A stretch of DNA of 64,000 nucleotides from JAEUIE01 sp046350055 (GCA_046350055.1 JAXMBC010000001.1:3720001-3784000), one strand, 5' to 3'; counted from the stretch's first letter, positions 44,456 through 53,741 are shown. Notes: a model not told the origin generated them from the sequence alone. Made by a program: numbers and translations.

Positions 44456-46411
44456 ATGAGCGCGACGTTGGAAAACCAGGCTGCACCTGTTTCGACTGGG
44501 ATCCCGGGGCTCGACTACGAAATTGCACTCTCCGGGGCGAATGTCACCGAACTGGCCCGTTCAATCTATCAATCAGCGGAGCGGCTCGGCGTGCCTTTGC
44601 AGGGCGTTCTTCCGCCAATGGAGATGCCCCTCGGAGATATCGTCGATCGCCAACTCACCCGCGCCTGGACTATCCAATTCCGTGGCCTGACCAAGGCTAT
44701 GCAGGCCAAGCTACCTTCGCTGCTCGACATGCTCGCCCGCGTTGAATACTCCGTAGGTGAGTTTCAAAATGCACAGCGTGATTTCATGGCACTGGCCCTG
44801 CTGGGAGAAGATCAGGATCTGCAGGCGATGGCACGCTTCCATGCCTTTCGCTCCGCTATCGAACGTCCCAACTTTCCCGATGCCAGCGTTGAGCTCCGTT
44901 ATGCGGCCAGCCTGTCGCCTCGGTTGTTTGCTCCCGTTCAACTTGATCGCTTTGACCCGGAGCAGCTTGTCTATTCCGATGTCATCGGCCACACCATCCG
45001 CTGTACCACACGCAATACGCTGCAGCGTGAAGATGTTTTCGTCCGCACCCTCGAGACTCAGTATCTCGACCGCACCGTGCAGGAAGTATTTGACGATCAG
45101 AAGAAGCTCGCTGCGATCAATCACCGCGCAATTCTACCCGTCCGTGGCACCGGCCACGTAACAGCCGATGGCAAACGCCCCTTCTTTGTCACATTCCTCT
45201 ACGAAGCCAGCACGGTCGATCAGTATGTGCAGCGCAGCGGTGTCATCAGCACGCGTGATTTTCTGCCTCTCTATCTCAGCCTTGTTGAAGGCTTGCAGGC
45301 TGCCCATGCTGCGGGTGTTCTGCATCGGGGCATTCGCCCGGAGTATATCCTCATCCGTCGAAAGGTCAGTGGATACTCCGGTGTGATAACTAACTTTGGA
45401 GTCCCACTCAAACGCAGCTTCTACGATCACCACTTCAGCAATCCTTCGCACCTTTCTGCCACCATCTTCGGTCGTACCCTGGCTAACGCCCTTGATTACG
45501 TTGCCCCGGAGCAGGTTGGCAAGCGAAACGAACCGGTCAGCGAAGCCACCGATGTCTACTCGCTGGCCAAGGTGGCATGCCTGGCACTCTTCGCCACGCC
45601 TCACCCGGCTCTAAACCACTGGCGTCTTGCTGGTGAAGGCATCGCGGGGATCCTTCACGATTGCCTTCATGAGGATCCCTCCAGACGATTGACTACAACT
45701 AAACTGAAGGATCGTCTGACCGCCCTCATGGATCCGCAGCAATTGCAGAAAGCCAGGCCCGGCAATATCGATCCCAAGATGGCTGCGCTGCTGGCGACGT
45801 ATCAGCCTCCACCCGGCGTGGGCATGACCGCAGTGCCCGTGGTGCCGGCAGGCATGGCTGTTCGACGACGTCTTTCCGCTCGCGAAGTGATCTGGAACTG
45901 GAGACTTCAGATTCTCAAATGGGGCTCGGTCATCATCCTTGTCAGTATGGTGCTGGCTGTGGTCGCTGCTGTCTTTTGGAACCCTGGCGCACCGGCAGTG
46001 AGCCGAAATACTCCTGTTATTGCCAGTGGCCAGTTGCTGCTGCTCGATAAGCCTGTCGCCAATGCAAAGATCAAGCTCATCAACGAATCAAACGAGGCGG
46101 GTGTACGTCCCTGGGCGAAGACTGACAGCGAAGGCAGGTTCACCTTTACCACTGCCCAGCCCGGCGACGGTGCTCCCCCCGGACGATACAAAGTCATCAT
46201 CGAAAAAGAACCTACACTCGATCGTACGCGTCTTATCCCCAACGTAGCTGAGACCGATCCTAATTTCCGTATCTACCTCAGCAGTCCCCATCTGATGGAC
46301 ACCGATGTCCACCGTGCCTACAGCAACGAACGCGAACCCAAACTCCGCCTCGTCATAGACCCTGAAGGCAACAAGGACATCAAGCTGGTCATTAATTACC
46401 TGGGCACCTGA
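44456..46411 (+). CDS. Membrane-anchored pseudokinase
   Basis: 651 residues. A helical N-terminal part (to about 185) leads to a Hanks-type kinase fold. The VAIK position reads VFVRTLE (Lys absent), the catalytic loop reads HRGIRPEYILI (Asp of HRD replaced by Gly, near 290) and the DFG position reads TNFGV (Asp replaced by Asn). The later YVAPEQ, DVYSLA and DPSRR landmarks are kept. It should not transfer phosphate and may act as a scaffold or a ligand-sensing domain. One membrane helix (about 490-512) is followed by an extracytoplasmic beta-sandwich like the carboxypeptidase-regulatory fold (ASGQLLLLDKPVANAKIKL, then TDSEGRFTF). The Met at 44456 follows GGTGAGAG. Confidence 0.85.
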   Translation: MSATLENQAAPVSTGIPGLDYEIALSGANVTELARSIYQSAERLGVPLQGVLPPMEMPLGDIVDRQLTRAWTIQFRGLTKAMQAKLPSLLDMLARVEYSVGEFQNAQRDFMALALLGEDQDLQAMARFHAFRSAIERPNFPDASVELRYAASLSPRLFAPVQLDRFDPEQLVYSDVIGHTIRCTTRNTLQREDVFVRTLETQYLDRTVQEVFDDQKKLAAINHRAILPVRGTGHVTADGKRPFFVTFLYEASTVDQYVQRSGVISTRDFLPLYLSLVEGLQAAHAAGVLHRGIRPEYILIRRKVSGYSGVITNFGVPLKRSFYDHHFSNPSHLSATIFGRTLANALDYVAPEQVGKRNEPVSEATDVYSLAKVACLALFATPHPALNHWRLAGEGIAGILHDCLHEDPSRRLTTTKLKDRLTALMDPQQLQKARPGNIDPKMAALLATYQPPPGVGMTAVPVVPAGMAVRRRLSAREVIWNWRLQILKWGSVIILVSMVLAVVAAVFWNPGAPAVSRNTPVIASGQLLLLDKPVANAKIKLINESNEAGVRPWAKTDSEGRFTFTTAQPGDGAPPGRYKVIIEKEPTLDRTRLIPNVAETDPNFRIYLSSPHLMDTDVHRAYSNEREPKLRLVIDPEGNKDIKLVINYLGT

Positions 46412-46442
46412 CACAGGTCATGAATGCAAGCAGCAATAACTA

Positions 46443-47708
46443 TCAACGGGCCAGGTCCAGAAACACAATGCACGAAGGATTTCCAACGGCAGCATGATGT
46501 CCGGTGAAGTGCAGTTTGCCTGTAACCTTATCCACACGAAACACCGTAACGTTGTCAGCTCGCTGATTGCAGCAATAGAGAAATTGCGACGAGGGATCAA
46601 ACTGGAAGCTTCTGGGATAGTTGCCTCGAGTCCATTCTTCGCTGATCAGTGACAACTCGCCTTCAGGACCAATGCTGAAAATGGCAATGCTGTCACGCAG
46701 TCTGTTGCCTGCGTAGAGGAATCGTCCATCCTGGGAGACCAGTATCTCTGAACAGAAGTTGCTGCCCTTGTATCCTGCAGGTAGGGTCGAAACAGTCTGG
46801 CTGGCCGACAGTCGACCTGTTGACACCTCGTATGCAAAGCGTACCACTGTCGATCCTTCCTCCTGCACGGAATAGAACCAGCGGCCATTTGGATGGAAAC
46901 AGAAGTGACGCGGCCCATCTCCCGAAGGCAGCAACGTGAGATGCGATGCTGCTGGGGTCAGGAGTCCCTTCACGTCGTCAAATTTCCAGGTATAGATCGT
47001 ATCCAGGCCTAAATCTACATGCATGACAAAACGGCCTGACGGATCAGACTGGATCATGTGAGCATGGGTTCGATCATGGCCACTGATGGCAAAGCTGCCC
47101 GGCGGAGCACTGGGTGCCTTGGTGGATCCTGGTTTGCCTGCGTCCTGCCTGCCATCAGTTGCAGACCCCAGTTTCCCATCGGCCTGGATTGGCAGGACTG
47201 CCACGGAGCCACCGAAATAATTGGCAACGAAGAGATAACGACCCGAGGGATGGAGACTGACATAAGTCGGCCCTGCACCCTGTGAGGAGACTGTATTCAG
47301 GTGGCTCAGACTGCCACTGACAGGATCGATGGCAAAAGCACTGACGGTTCCATGTTTTTCTTCCCCGGTGCGGTCTGTTTCATTGGCAGAATACAATCGG
47401 GTTCGCGTTGCATTAATCACCAGTGAACTGGGACTGGTTCCCATCTCGTGAATGGCGACCGGGGTCATGTCCCCGGTTTCGCGATGAATGTGGAAGATGT
47501 GTATCCCGCGACCATTGCCTGGAGGGAGGTCCACCTGCGTAGGCAAGGTATCTTTCAATGGCGAACTGAAAGTGCCCACATATGCAAGTAGTGGCTTGGC
47601 ATATTGATTAGATGGGTCCGCCGCATGCAGTGTGGATACCAGTGGGCTGACAGCGAGTGCCGCAGCCGATTGTAGTGCTGTCCGCCGGGTTGGTAAGTTC
47701 AAGCTCAT
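46443..47708 (-). CDS. Secreted lactonase (6-phosphogluconolactonase-like beta-propeller)
   Basis: 421 residues. The N-terminus has a Tat-like signal (TRRTALQSAAALAVSPLVS). The seven-bladed propeller family marks are YVGTFSSP, the GRGIHIFHI start, GTSPSSLVI, the THAHMIQSDPSGRFV stretch, GDGPRHFCFHPNGRWFY and GNYPRSFQFDPSSQFLY. Cytoplasmic Pgl acts on 6-phosphogluconolactone; this exported form may act on other lactones. It is convergent with the pseudokinase gene. Confidence 0.87.
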   Translation of the reverse strand: MSLNLPTRRTALQSAAALAVSPLVSTLHAADPSNQYAKPLLAYVGTFSSPLKDTLPTQVDLPPGNGRGIHIFHIHRETGDMTPVAIHEMGTSPSSLVINATRTRLYSANETDRTGEEKHGTVSAFAIDPVSGSLSHLNTVSSQGAGPTYVSLHPSGRYLFVANYFGGSVAVLPIQADGKLGSATDGRQDAGKPGSTKAPSAPPGSFAISGHDRTHAHMIQSDPSGRFVMHVDLGLDTIYTWKFDDVKGLLTPAASHLTLLPSGDGPRHFCFHPNGRWFYSVQEEGSTVVRFAYEVSTGRLSASQTVSTLPAGYKGSNFCSEILVSQDGRFLYAGNRLRDSIAIFSIGPEGELSLISEEWTRGNYPRSFQFDPSSQFLYCCNQRADNVTVFRVDKVTGKLHFTGHHAAVGNPSCIVFLDLAR

Positions 47709-48063
47709 CGCACTGAAACTCCGCAATCTTGTTGATTGATGAGATGCAGTGTAGCCTGCTTACTCTTGTCTGCTAGGTGTATTCCGTTCACAAGTAGATC
47801 AGCTTCAGTCTTTGCTCGTGTTCGAATAACTATTACAAAGGCTTCACCTGCTGCAAGTACAGTGGGCGCAGCCGTTGCAACACTCCCCAACTAGGATTGG
47901 TGGCGTTAGCAAGCTGGAAATGGCGAAGATCAGATTTGTCCCGTTTGGCCACCTCCACAACCGGAAATGACCGGGAATAACGAGGTGAATCCGTTCGGCA
48001 CGAAACTGCCGTTTTCAAGCGAAACACCCTGGAAACAGGGTGCATTAGCGTATTTTTCAGTAG
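47709..48063. other. Unassigned stretch next to tRNA-Ala
   Basis: No supportable gene. Read leftward from the tRNA there is a short open frame of Arg/Ser-rich residues (RSFPVVEVAKRDKSDLRHFQ) with no start of its own outside the tRNA; it may be a relic of a gene that ended near the tRNA. The adjacent sequence holds CACCCTG / CAGGGTG, a small stem (48028-48042). Confidence 0.3.
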
Positions 48064-48136
48064 TGGAGCCGAAGGGGATCGAACCCTCAACCTCTGCATT
48101 GCGAACGCAGCGCTCTCCCAATTGAGCTACGGCCCC
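48064..48136 (-). tRNA. tRNA-Ala(CGC)
   Basis: 73 nt. The acceptor GGGGCCG / CGGCTCC contains the G3:U70 pair, the identity mark of tRNA-Ala. The anticodon loop TTCGCAA gives CGC (codon GCG). The T arm is GTTCGATCC-type, the discriminator is A, and CCA is not encoded. It is leftward. Confidence 0.96.
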
Positions 48137-48193
48137 GGTGACAGATGGATGCCATCATAATGGCTCCGGTTCAGGGCGTCCAACGTTTTTCAC

Positions 48194-49015
48194 TTACCGC
48201 TGGCAACCCACGCAGAAGCATGTCGCCCGGCCTGCCAGACGAATGCCCACCATAGGCCGGTCGCACCGGTAGCAAGGCTGCTTCGCTCTTCCATACGCCT
48301 GGAACTCATGCTGGAAGCTGCCTGCTTCGTCGTTGCCGTAGTAGAAGTTGGAGATGGTGGAACCTTTGGTTTCAATGGCCCGGGTCAGCACCTTGACAAT
48401 GACCTGTTGCAGTCGCTTCGCTTCCTTTGCCGTCAGGCTGGTACCCAGCCGCGTGGGCAGCAGCTTCGCTTCATAGAGTGCCTCGTCGGCGTAGATGTTA
48501 CCCACCCCCGCCACCACGGTCTGGTCGAGCAGGATTGCCTTCAGCGGCCTTTTGCTTCGCTGCATACTAGCTAGCAACTCTTTCGGCGTCAGGTCAAACG
48601 GTTCTGGTCCGAGCTCTGCTTCCTGCGGAAAACGGTGTCCATCCATTGTCTCCGCCAGCGTCACTGAGCCGAAGCGGCGCGGATCGCGAAAGCGAAGCTC
48701 TTCCTGGCCATTATCCAGCGGGAAGCGGAAGTGAGTATGCACCTGCGGTTTGGCATGCGCCGGCTCTACGAGCAAGCGGCCCGTCATGCCCAGGTGGACA
48801 ATCAAGTGCGTCGCGGGTCTGCTGAGTTCCAGCAGCATCCACTTACCCCGCCGGGTGATGTCAACAATCGTGCAGCCAGTCACGTGCTGACTCCATCTGG
48901 ATTGCCAGGGGGCCCGGAGGCGATGCTTTCCCAGCTTCACGGCGCGAATAGTTCTACCCTTCACTTGAGGACACAGACTGCGGACAACCGTTTCGACCTC
49001 CGGTAGTTCAGGCAT
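48194..49015 (-). CDS. mutM: Formamidopyrimidine-DNA glycosylase MutM
   Basis: 273 residues. Removes 8-oxoguanine and formamidopyrimidines. MPELPEVETV keeps Pro2/Glu3, GMTGRL and the beta-F region are present, the H2TH region is LLDQTVVAGVGNIYADEAL and the zinc finger ends CYRCDRPMVG...CFCVGCQR. It is leftward, upstream of the tRNA-Ala gene. Confidence 0.97.
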   Translation of the reverse strand: MPELPEVETVVRSLCPQVKGRTIRAVKLGKHRLRAPWQSRWSQHVTGCTIVDITRRGKWMLLELSRPATHLIVHLGMTGRLLVEPAHAKPQVHTHFRFPLDNGQEELRFRDPRRFGSVTLAETMDGHRFPQEAELGPEPFDLTPKELLASMQRSKRPLKAILLDQTVVAGVGNIYADEALYEAKLLPTRLGTSLTAKEAKRLQQVIVKVLTRAIETKGSTISNFYYGNDEAGSFQHEFQAYGRAKQPCYRCDRPMVGIRLAGRATCFCVGCQR

Positions 49016-49111
49016 ACACGCTCCTCGTAAATTTCATAAGAACTGCTCTTCTCAATGTCGATGAGATGAGGTAGTACCTTTCGCTCTGACATCATACCAC
49101 GTGATACATAT

Positions 49112-49684
49112 ATGCCGAGCAAGTCACCAACCGTCACCAGCAAGAAAAAGCTGCCCATTCCTCTCCTCAATGCCGAGACAGCCACCTTCGAATGCACCTT
49201 CGGCCGAGGGTGTGAGGGGAAGTGCTGTCAAAATGGCCGACCCGGACTGACTGACGAAGAGCAGGCTAAAATTGGCAGGCAACTGCCGAAGATTCTGCCT
49301 CACCTGACGCCCAAAGCCCGCAAAATTATCGAAAAGAACGGCCTGGTGACCCGCCGTATCCGCAACGGTTTGCCCATGGCTGGAGTCGCCGATGGTTGGT
49401 GTATTTTCTTTAACCAAGGCTGTGTCTTGCATAAAGTGGGTGCAGCCGAGGGAGATTATCTCAAGTATAAGCCCATGCAGTGTGCTATCTTTCCGCTTCT
49501 TTGGGACGACGCTGGCCAGTGGTATGTGAGGCAGTGGAAGTACAAAGGTGAGGACTGGAACGACCTGTTTTGCCTGAATCCGAAGGAGAGTAAGGTCAAA
49601 GCGGTTGATTCTTTGCGGCATGAAATGAACCTGGCTGCCACCCTGGATGTCTCTCCGGAAGAACCGCTCAAGAAAGCCAGTTAA
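49112..49684 (+). CDS. Cysteine-cluster protein (YkgJ/DUF3109-like)
   Basis: 190 residues. Cys-rich motifs C..C.GKCCQNG and WCIFFNQGCVLHK, then KPMQCAIFPL, resemble the YkgJ/DUF3109 group that may hold zinc or an iron-sulphur cluster. There is no signal peptide. The function is unknown. It is divergent from mutM; about 60 bases after its stop the tRNA-Gly gene begins. Confidence 0.75.
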   Translation: MPSKSPTVTSKKKLPIPLLNAETATFECTFGRGCEGKCCQNGRPGLTDEEQAKIGRQLPKILPHLTPKARKIIEKNGLVTRRIRNGLPMAGVADGWCIFFNQGCVLHKVGAAEGDYLKYKPMQCAIFPLLWDDAGQWYVRQWKYKGEDWNDLFCLNPKESKVKAVDSLRHEMNLAATLDVSPEEPLKKAS

Positions 49685-49743
49685 CAATTTCATTGAACTC
49701 TTGCTGCTGGCGAAGTCGATCCTATAATCTCCGTTACCGACAG

Positions 49744-49815
<72 letters not shown>

Positions 49816-49823
49816 CTTGGAAG

Positions 49824-49854
49824 AAGCCCTGCGAGATTCTCGCGGGGCTTTTTT
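49824..49854 (+). terminator. Terminator after tRNA-Gly
   Basis: The stem AAGCCCTGCGAG / CTCGCGGGGCTT (one mismatch) closes on a loop of ATT and is followed by TTTTTT. It ends the tRNA-Gly transcript, so the next two tRNAs should have another promoter or depend on readthrough. Confidence 0.88.
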
Positions 49855-49867
49855 CGTAGATGAACTG

Positions 49868-49895
49868 GTGGCACAGACAAGAGTGTCTGTGCCAC
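49868..49895. repeat. Perfect GTGGCAC-ended hairpin repeat
   Basis: Arm GTGGCACAGACA pairs perfectly with TGTCTGTGCCAC (12 bp, loop AGAG). It lies between the tRNA-Gly terminator and the Asp-type tRNA, with a smaller 6-bp stem (CCTGTT/AACAGG, 49902-49916) after it. It shares ends with the repeats at 9778 and 33160. Confidence 0.75.
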
Positions 49896-49959
49896 AACCA
49901 TCCTGTTTGCAACAGGGCGCGAACCTCCGCCCGTTCTTCCCTCTCTCTGCTACTGCCAC

Positions 49960-50032
49960 GGTTTGCAGGTGCAGTGGCATGCACGTCTGGTTGTCAACCA
50001 GAAGGCAACGGGTTCGATTCCCGTGCAGACCG
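49960..50032 (+). tRNA. Asp-type tRNA (GTC), atypical
   Basis: 73 nt. Acceptor GGTTTGC / GCAGACC pairs with one G:U; D stem GTGC/GCAC; anticodon stem TCTGG/CCAGA with loop TTGTCAA (GTC); T arm ACGGGTTCGATTCCCGT; discriminator G. G73, G10 and the GUC anticodon are tRNA-Asp identity features. Unusual: base 8 is A, where U is almost universal, and the D loop AGTGGCAT lacks the usual A21. It may be functional, specialised or decaying. Two bases separate it from the next tRNA. Confidence 0.75.
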
Positions 50033-50034
50033 CT

Positions 50035-50106
50035 CGCAGGATGGAGAAGTGGCATCTCGCCTGGCTCATAACCAGGAGAACAGGGGTTCGAGTCCCCTTC
50101 CTGCAA
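50035..50106 (+). tRNA. Initiator-like tRNA-Met(CAT), atypical
   Basis: 72 nt. Reading the acceptor as CGCAGGA / TCCTGCA gives C1 facing A72, the mark of bacterial initiator tRNA. U8, G9, D stem GAGA/TCTC with the A11:U24 pair, and loop CTCATAA (CAT) also fit. Departure: the anticodon stem is CCTGG/CCAGG, so the 29:41 pair is U:A, not G:C. An alternative reading with G1 at 50036 mismatches base 7 and loses U8. It ends next to the stop of the convergent gene. The D loop AGTGGCA matches the upstream Asp-type tRNA. Confidence 0.7.
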
Positions 50107-51549
50107 TTATTTCTCCTCCACTGGCACCGTCAATTCCACGGCCTTCTCTTCCTTCGGCTTGGGCCGTGCCGGTTGCCGGCGCTGTTCCACGTTCCACAGT
50201 CGGATGCCAGTATCTTTGGGGTAACTTCCGTCCTCATGCATGAGTACATCGCCGTCATCATCTTTTTCAATAGACGGTATTTGAGCGCCAATCGAGTATA
50301 TCACCACACCATCGGGAAGTAGTTTGTATCGAAGCGGCTTGTCGTCGTAGGGATCAGTCAGCAGTTTCGGTAGATACTTCCCCACCAATTCTTCCTGCGA
50401 TGAAGGCCAGCGCTGGTTCGCCAGGCGAAATCGCTCTGCTGCCAGGGCAATTTGAACACAGCGCATCTGTGCCGCCAGCCTCATCCTGATTTGAAGTACC
50501 TTTTGCCACGCGGGGGACATTAAGTTCTTGGCAGTGAAAGGGAGATAGCTCTTTTCCTGTTGGAGTTTCTCGACATGCTGCTTCAAAAATGCCATTTGTT
50601 CTGCATATGGTTTCTCAGCTTGCTGATAACCATCGAATAGCCACTGCATCATGGCAGCCGTTTGTCTGGGTGAATTCAGCTGTAACTTGGCGACGCTGTA
50701 CTTGAAATGGTTGAACGGGTCCGACCACCATTCGCCCGAAGGTGATGGTGTTATTTTGCTGAGCATTGATGGATCGTTTTGCAGACAACGTAGCATGTCA
50801 TAGAGACCACCCGATTCGCTAAGAATCACATAACGCCAGTGCTTGTTGTCCTCTGAGACGGTGAAATACTGCTGCATCTTTTGCAGGCTTGCATCGTCAG
50901 GCTCCGACAGGGCCAGCCAATGCTGAACATTCTGTGCCGCAATACTCTCGGTAGCGAGATACACCAGGTAGCAGATCAAGTTCGGCTCATGGGTGAGTGA
51001 CCGACTGACTTTGATCTGGTCCTCCATTAACGCTAAGGCATTTGCTTGATTACCTTGAGTCAATTCGAGTCGAAATTGATCGAGGAATCGATTGAACGTC
51101 TCGCGATGCTCCTGAATGGGCACGTAGGTGTCCCACGGATTGTTCTTGATTTGGAACTGAAGCCGAGAGGCACCTGACATTGCTCGAAATCGTGGTAGTT
51201 TCTCGAAGAAGCTGGCGGCATCCTTTCGTCGACGCTGCAAGACAGTTATCTGCTCGGTAGTCAACAGATGTTGCGGGTGTTGCATGATCGATTCAAAGAG
51301 CTGCATCTCGGGATCGAGATACATTCCACTGGTCTTAAGAGTAGACGCCATCTGAGTAATAAGAATGCTCAGGTTCTCTGCATCAGCCACAGCTGGCCGA
51401 TCAGCAATCACTTCTCTCCAGCGCCAGCGACCTTCCGCATCCCAGAGTGCCAGCACCCGGGCCAGTTCCCGTTCCCCTCGAATCTGATTCTGCAAATAAC
51501 CCGCCACAGGGATGATGACAATCAGCAGCCCCAGGTACCACCATCTCAT
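50107..51549 (-). CDS. Hypothetical protein with N-terminal membrane anchor
   Basis: 480 residues. One membrane helix (WWYLGLLIVIIPVAGYLQ) precedes a large helical soluble domain. The later part (ALAAERFRLANQRWPSSQEELVG, then LLTDPYDDKPLRYKLLPDG and VVIYSIG) is a recurrent planctomycete arrangement related to the end of type II secretion pseudopilin-like proteins, but no prepilin motif is present. The C-terminus is Lys/Glu/Pro-rich. The function is unknown. Its stop is directly adjacent to the initiator-like tRNA end. Confidence 0.72.
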   Translation of the reverse strand: MRWWYLGLLIVIIPVAGYLQNQIRGERELARVLALWDAEGRWRWREVIADRPAVADAENLSILITQMASTLKTSGMYLDPEMQLFESIMQHPQHLLTTEQITVLQRRRKDAASFFEKLPRFRAMSGASRLQFQIKNNPWDTYVPIQEHRETFNRFLDQFRLELTQGNQANALALMEDQIKVSRSLTHEPNLICYLVYLATESIAAQNVQHWLALSEPDDASLQKMQQYFTVSEDNKHWRYVILSESGGLYDMLRCLQNDPSMLSKITPSPSGEWWSDPFNHFKYSVAKLQLNSPRQTAAMMQWLFDGYQQAEKPYAEQMAFLKQHVEKLQQEKSYLPFTAKNLMSPAWQKVLQIRMRLAAQMRCVQIALAAERFRLANQRWPSSQEELVGKYLPKLLTDPYDDKPLRYKLLPDGVVIYSIGAQIPSIEKDDDGDVLMHEDGSYPKDTGIRLWNVEQRRQPARPKPKEEKAVELTVPVEEK

Positions 51550-51690
51550 GTGGTACCAGCGGCGTGGAGCTTGGTGGCAGTAGCTGTCACATCAGACCCT
51601 TTCAAGAAGCACAACATCCAGAATGGTAGCAGGGCTTTTCCATTGTCCCCAATACAATCTCACTTTCAACCTTTGTCTCAGGGTTCTTCC

Positions 51691-53049
51691 ATGCGTTACA
51701 TCAAGTGGGCCGGGGTGAGTGTGTTGGTATTGATGATCTGCCAGCGGCTCGATTCTCAGGATGCCTACAAGGCAGCACATCCCCTCCAGCAGCAGATCGA
51801 AGCCCAGGTCGCCAAGCACCAGTCGAGCCTCGAAGAAGCCTACCTCGATCTGCACAAGAACCCCGAGCTTTCCACCAAGGAACTCCGTACCGCGAAGAAG
51901 CTGGCTGATCAGCTTCGCCAGCTCGGCTTCGAAGTTACCGAGCAAGTCGGCACCACCGAAGGTGGCTTTGGCGTCGTCGGCGTGCTGAAGAACGGCACCG
52001 GCCCGACGCTGCTCATCCGCACCGATATGGACGCACTTCCCATCATCGAACAAACCGGCGTCCCCTATGCCAGCCAGGTGAAGGTGCGTGATGCCGAGGG
52101 CAAGGAAGTGGGCGTCATGCATGCCTGCGGCCATGATATGCACATGACTTGCTGGCTCGGCACCGCCAAGGTACTGACCGATCTCAAGGACAAATGGCAA
52201 GGCACGCTGGTGATGATCGGCCAGCCCGCTGAAGAACGGGGCCTGGGTGCCAAGGCGATGCTTGATGCCGGCCTGTTCACTAAGTTCCCCAAGCCCGACT
52301 TCTGCATCGCCCTTCATTGCGATGGCAGTATCGCCCACGGCAAGATCGGCTACACCAGCGGCATGGCGATGGCCAATGTCGACAGCGTCGACATCCTGGT
52401 AAAGGGCAAAGGCGGCCACGGTTCGGCTCCGCATACCACCATCGATCCCATCGTGATCGCTGCCCGCATCATCAATGATCTGCAGACACTGGTCAGCCGC
52501 GAGACCGATCCCATCGATTCCGCAGTCGTCACTGTCGGCTCCATTCACGGTGGCAGCAAGCACAACATCATTCCGCCCGAAGTGAAGATGCAGATTACTG
52601 TTCGCAGCTTCAAAGATTCGGTGCGGAAGAACCTGCTGGATGGCATTGAACGCATCGCCAAGGCAGCTGCCCTGGCTGGTCGGGCTCCAGAGCCGGTCAT
52701 CAAGATTGAACAAGCCGAGTTCACCCCTAGCCTGCTGAATGACCCCGTCGTGACCAAGCGTGGCGTGGCTTCGGCTCAGAAGATACTGGGCGAGCAGAAC
52801 GTGCAGGTCATCCCCCCCAAGATGGGTGGCGAAGACTTCAGCCGCTACAGCCGCGACGGCGGTTCGCCCATCTTCCTCTTCTGGCTAGGCACCATCGACC
52901 CCGCCCGCGTCGATGAGAGCAAGAAAACCGGCGTCCCCCTCCCCAGCCTCCACTCGGACAAGTACGCCCCGGTCTACACACCTTCCATTCAGACTGGAGT
53001 GAAGACCATGAGCGCCGTGGCCATTGACCTGTTCACGGGTGGGAAGTAG
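51691..53049 (+). CDS. Secreted M20-family amidohydrolase/peptidase
   Basis: 452 residues. A signal peptide (MRYIKWAGVSVLVLMICQ) precedes an M20D-type metallo-amidohydrolase of the IAA-amino-acid/N-acyl-amino-acid group. RTDMDALPI, the metal motif HACGHDMHMT (His/Asp), GQPAEERGLGAKAML and the late GGEDFSRYS are visible. The lid-domain run ILVKGKGGHGSAPH is typical. It should release an acyl or amino acid by amide hydrolysis outside the cytoplasm. The ATG at 51691 begins the signal; the open frame upstream is a shadow of the opposite gene. Confidence 0.92.
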   Translation: MRYIKWAGVSVLVLMICQRLDSQDAYKAAHPLQQQIEAQVAKHQSSLEEAYLDLHKNPELSTKELRTAKKLADQLRQLGFEVTEQVGTTEGGFGVVGVLKNGTGPTLLIRTDMDALPIIEQTGVPYASQVKVRDAEGKEVGVMHACGHDMHMTCWLGTAKVLTDLKDKWQGTLVMIGQPAEERGLGAKAMLDAGLFTKFPKPDFCIALHCDGSIAHGKIGYTSGMAMANVDSVDILVKGKGGHGSAPHTTIDPIVIAARIINDLQTLVSRETDPIDSAVVTVGSIHGGSKHNIIPPEVKMQITVRSFKDSVRKNLLDGIERIAKAAALAGRAPEPVIKIEQAEFTPSLLNDPVVTKRGVASAQKILGEQNVQVIPPKMGGEDFSRYSRDGGSPIFLFWLGTIDPARVDESKKTGVPLPSLHSDKYAPVYTPSIQTGVKTMSAVAIDLFTGGK

Positions 53050-53117
53050 TGAGTGTGCTGGGATGATACGTTGCGGTGACAGGGGCGTAACTGTACTCGG
53101 GTTCGACCCCTTAAGGT

Positions 53118-53741
53118 TTACCTCTCCACCACCTTCGCATCCCGTACCAACTGCCCCAGCCGTACCAGCACCGCTTCCTTGCTCGTCAGTTCCCCCTTCT
53201 TCACCTGCTCGCTGATGGTGGTGAACACCACCGTCAGCGCGTTCAGCCTCTGCACTTGCTGGTTCACCTGTTCCGCTGTCATCGGTACCACCGCTTTCAG
53301 ATAAGCACTCGGCAGCGAAACGCGGAATCCTTCTCCCTCCCGTTTCACACTCAGCGTCTCTTCCCGCAGTCGGCCCACAGGCCCGAATCGCACCCGGGCC
53401 AGGCTTTCGTCCTTCCCCGGCACCAGTTCAATGAGTTCCAGCAGGTAGCCACGCAGCGGATTGAAATCGTTCGCCAGCGGGTTGGTCACATTGAGCGCTG
53501 GCTTCTCTGCCAGCGCTTTGCTGAACGCATCGCTGGCCACCTGGGCTTTCTTGAGAGCCGGGGCAAGAGTGCGGAGCAGGTTACCCGGCGGCCCAGCCAC
53601 CAGTTGTGCGAAGGCCTCCACATCACCCTTCTCGATGGCAGCACGAAAAGCCACCATGGCAGCCTGGGCTGTCGCAGGCTTGGCTGGCGCAACAGGTTCC
53701 TGCCAGCCGATGGTCACGAATGCCATACACATCATCAACAT
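53118..53741 (-). CDS. Secreted hypothetical protein
   Basis: 207 residues with a short hydrophobic start (MLMMCMAFVTIGW). The body is alpha/beta with AFRAAIEKGDVEAFAQLVAG near 30, which resembles NTF2-like or DUF4878-type entry helices, and LPSAYLKAVVPMTAEQVNQQ later. The family is not recognised. It is convergent with the M20 gene and divergent from btaA. Confidence 0.65.
   Translation of the reverse strand: MLMMCMAFVTIGWQEPVAPAKPATAQAAMVAFRAAIEKGDVEAFAQLVAGPPGNLLRTLAPALKKAQVASDAFSKALAEKPALNVTNPLANDFNPLRGYLLELIELVPGKDESLARVRFGPVGRLREETLSVKREGEGFRVSLPSAYLKAVVPMTAEQVNQQVQRLNALTVVFTTISEQVKKGELTSKEAVLVRLGQLVRDAKVVER

Noticed and set aside
51592..52713. 373-codon frame opposite the M20 amidohydrolase
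   Set aside because: Antisense shadow of a gene with all catalytic motifs.
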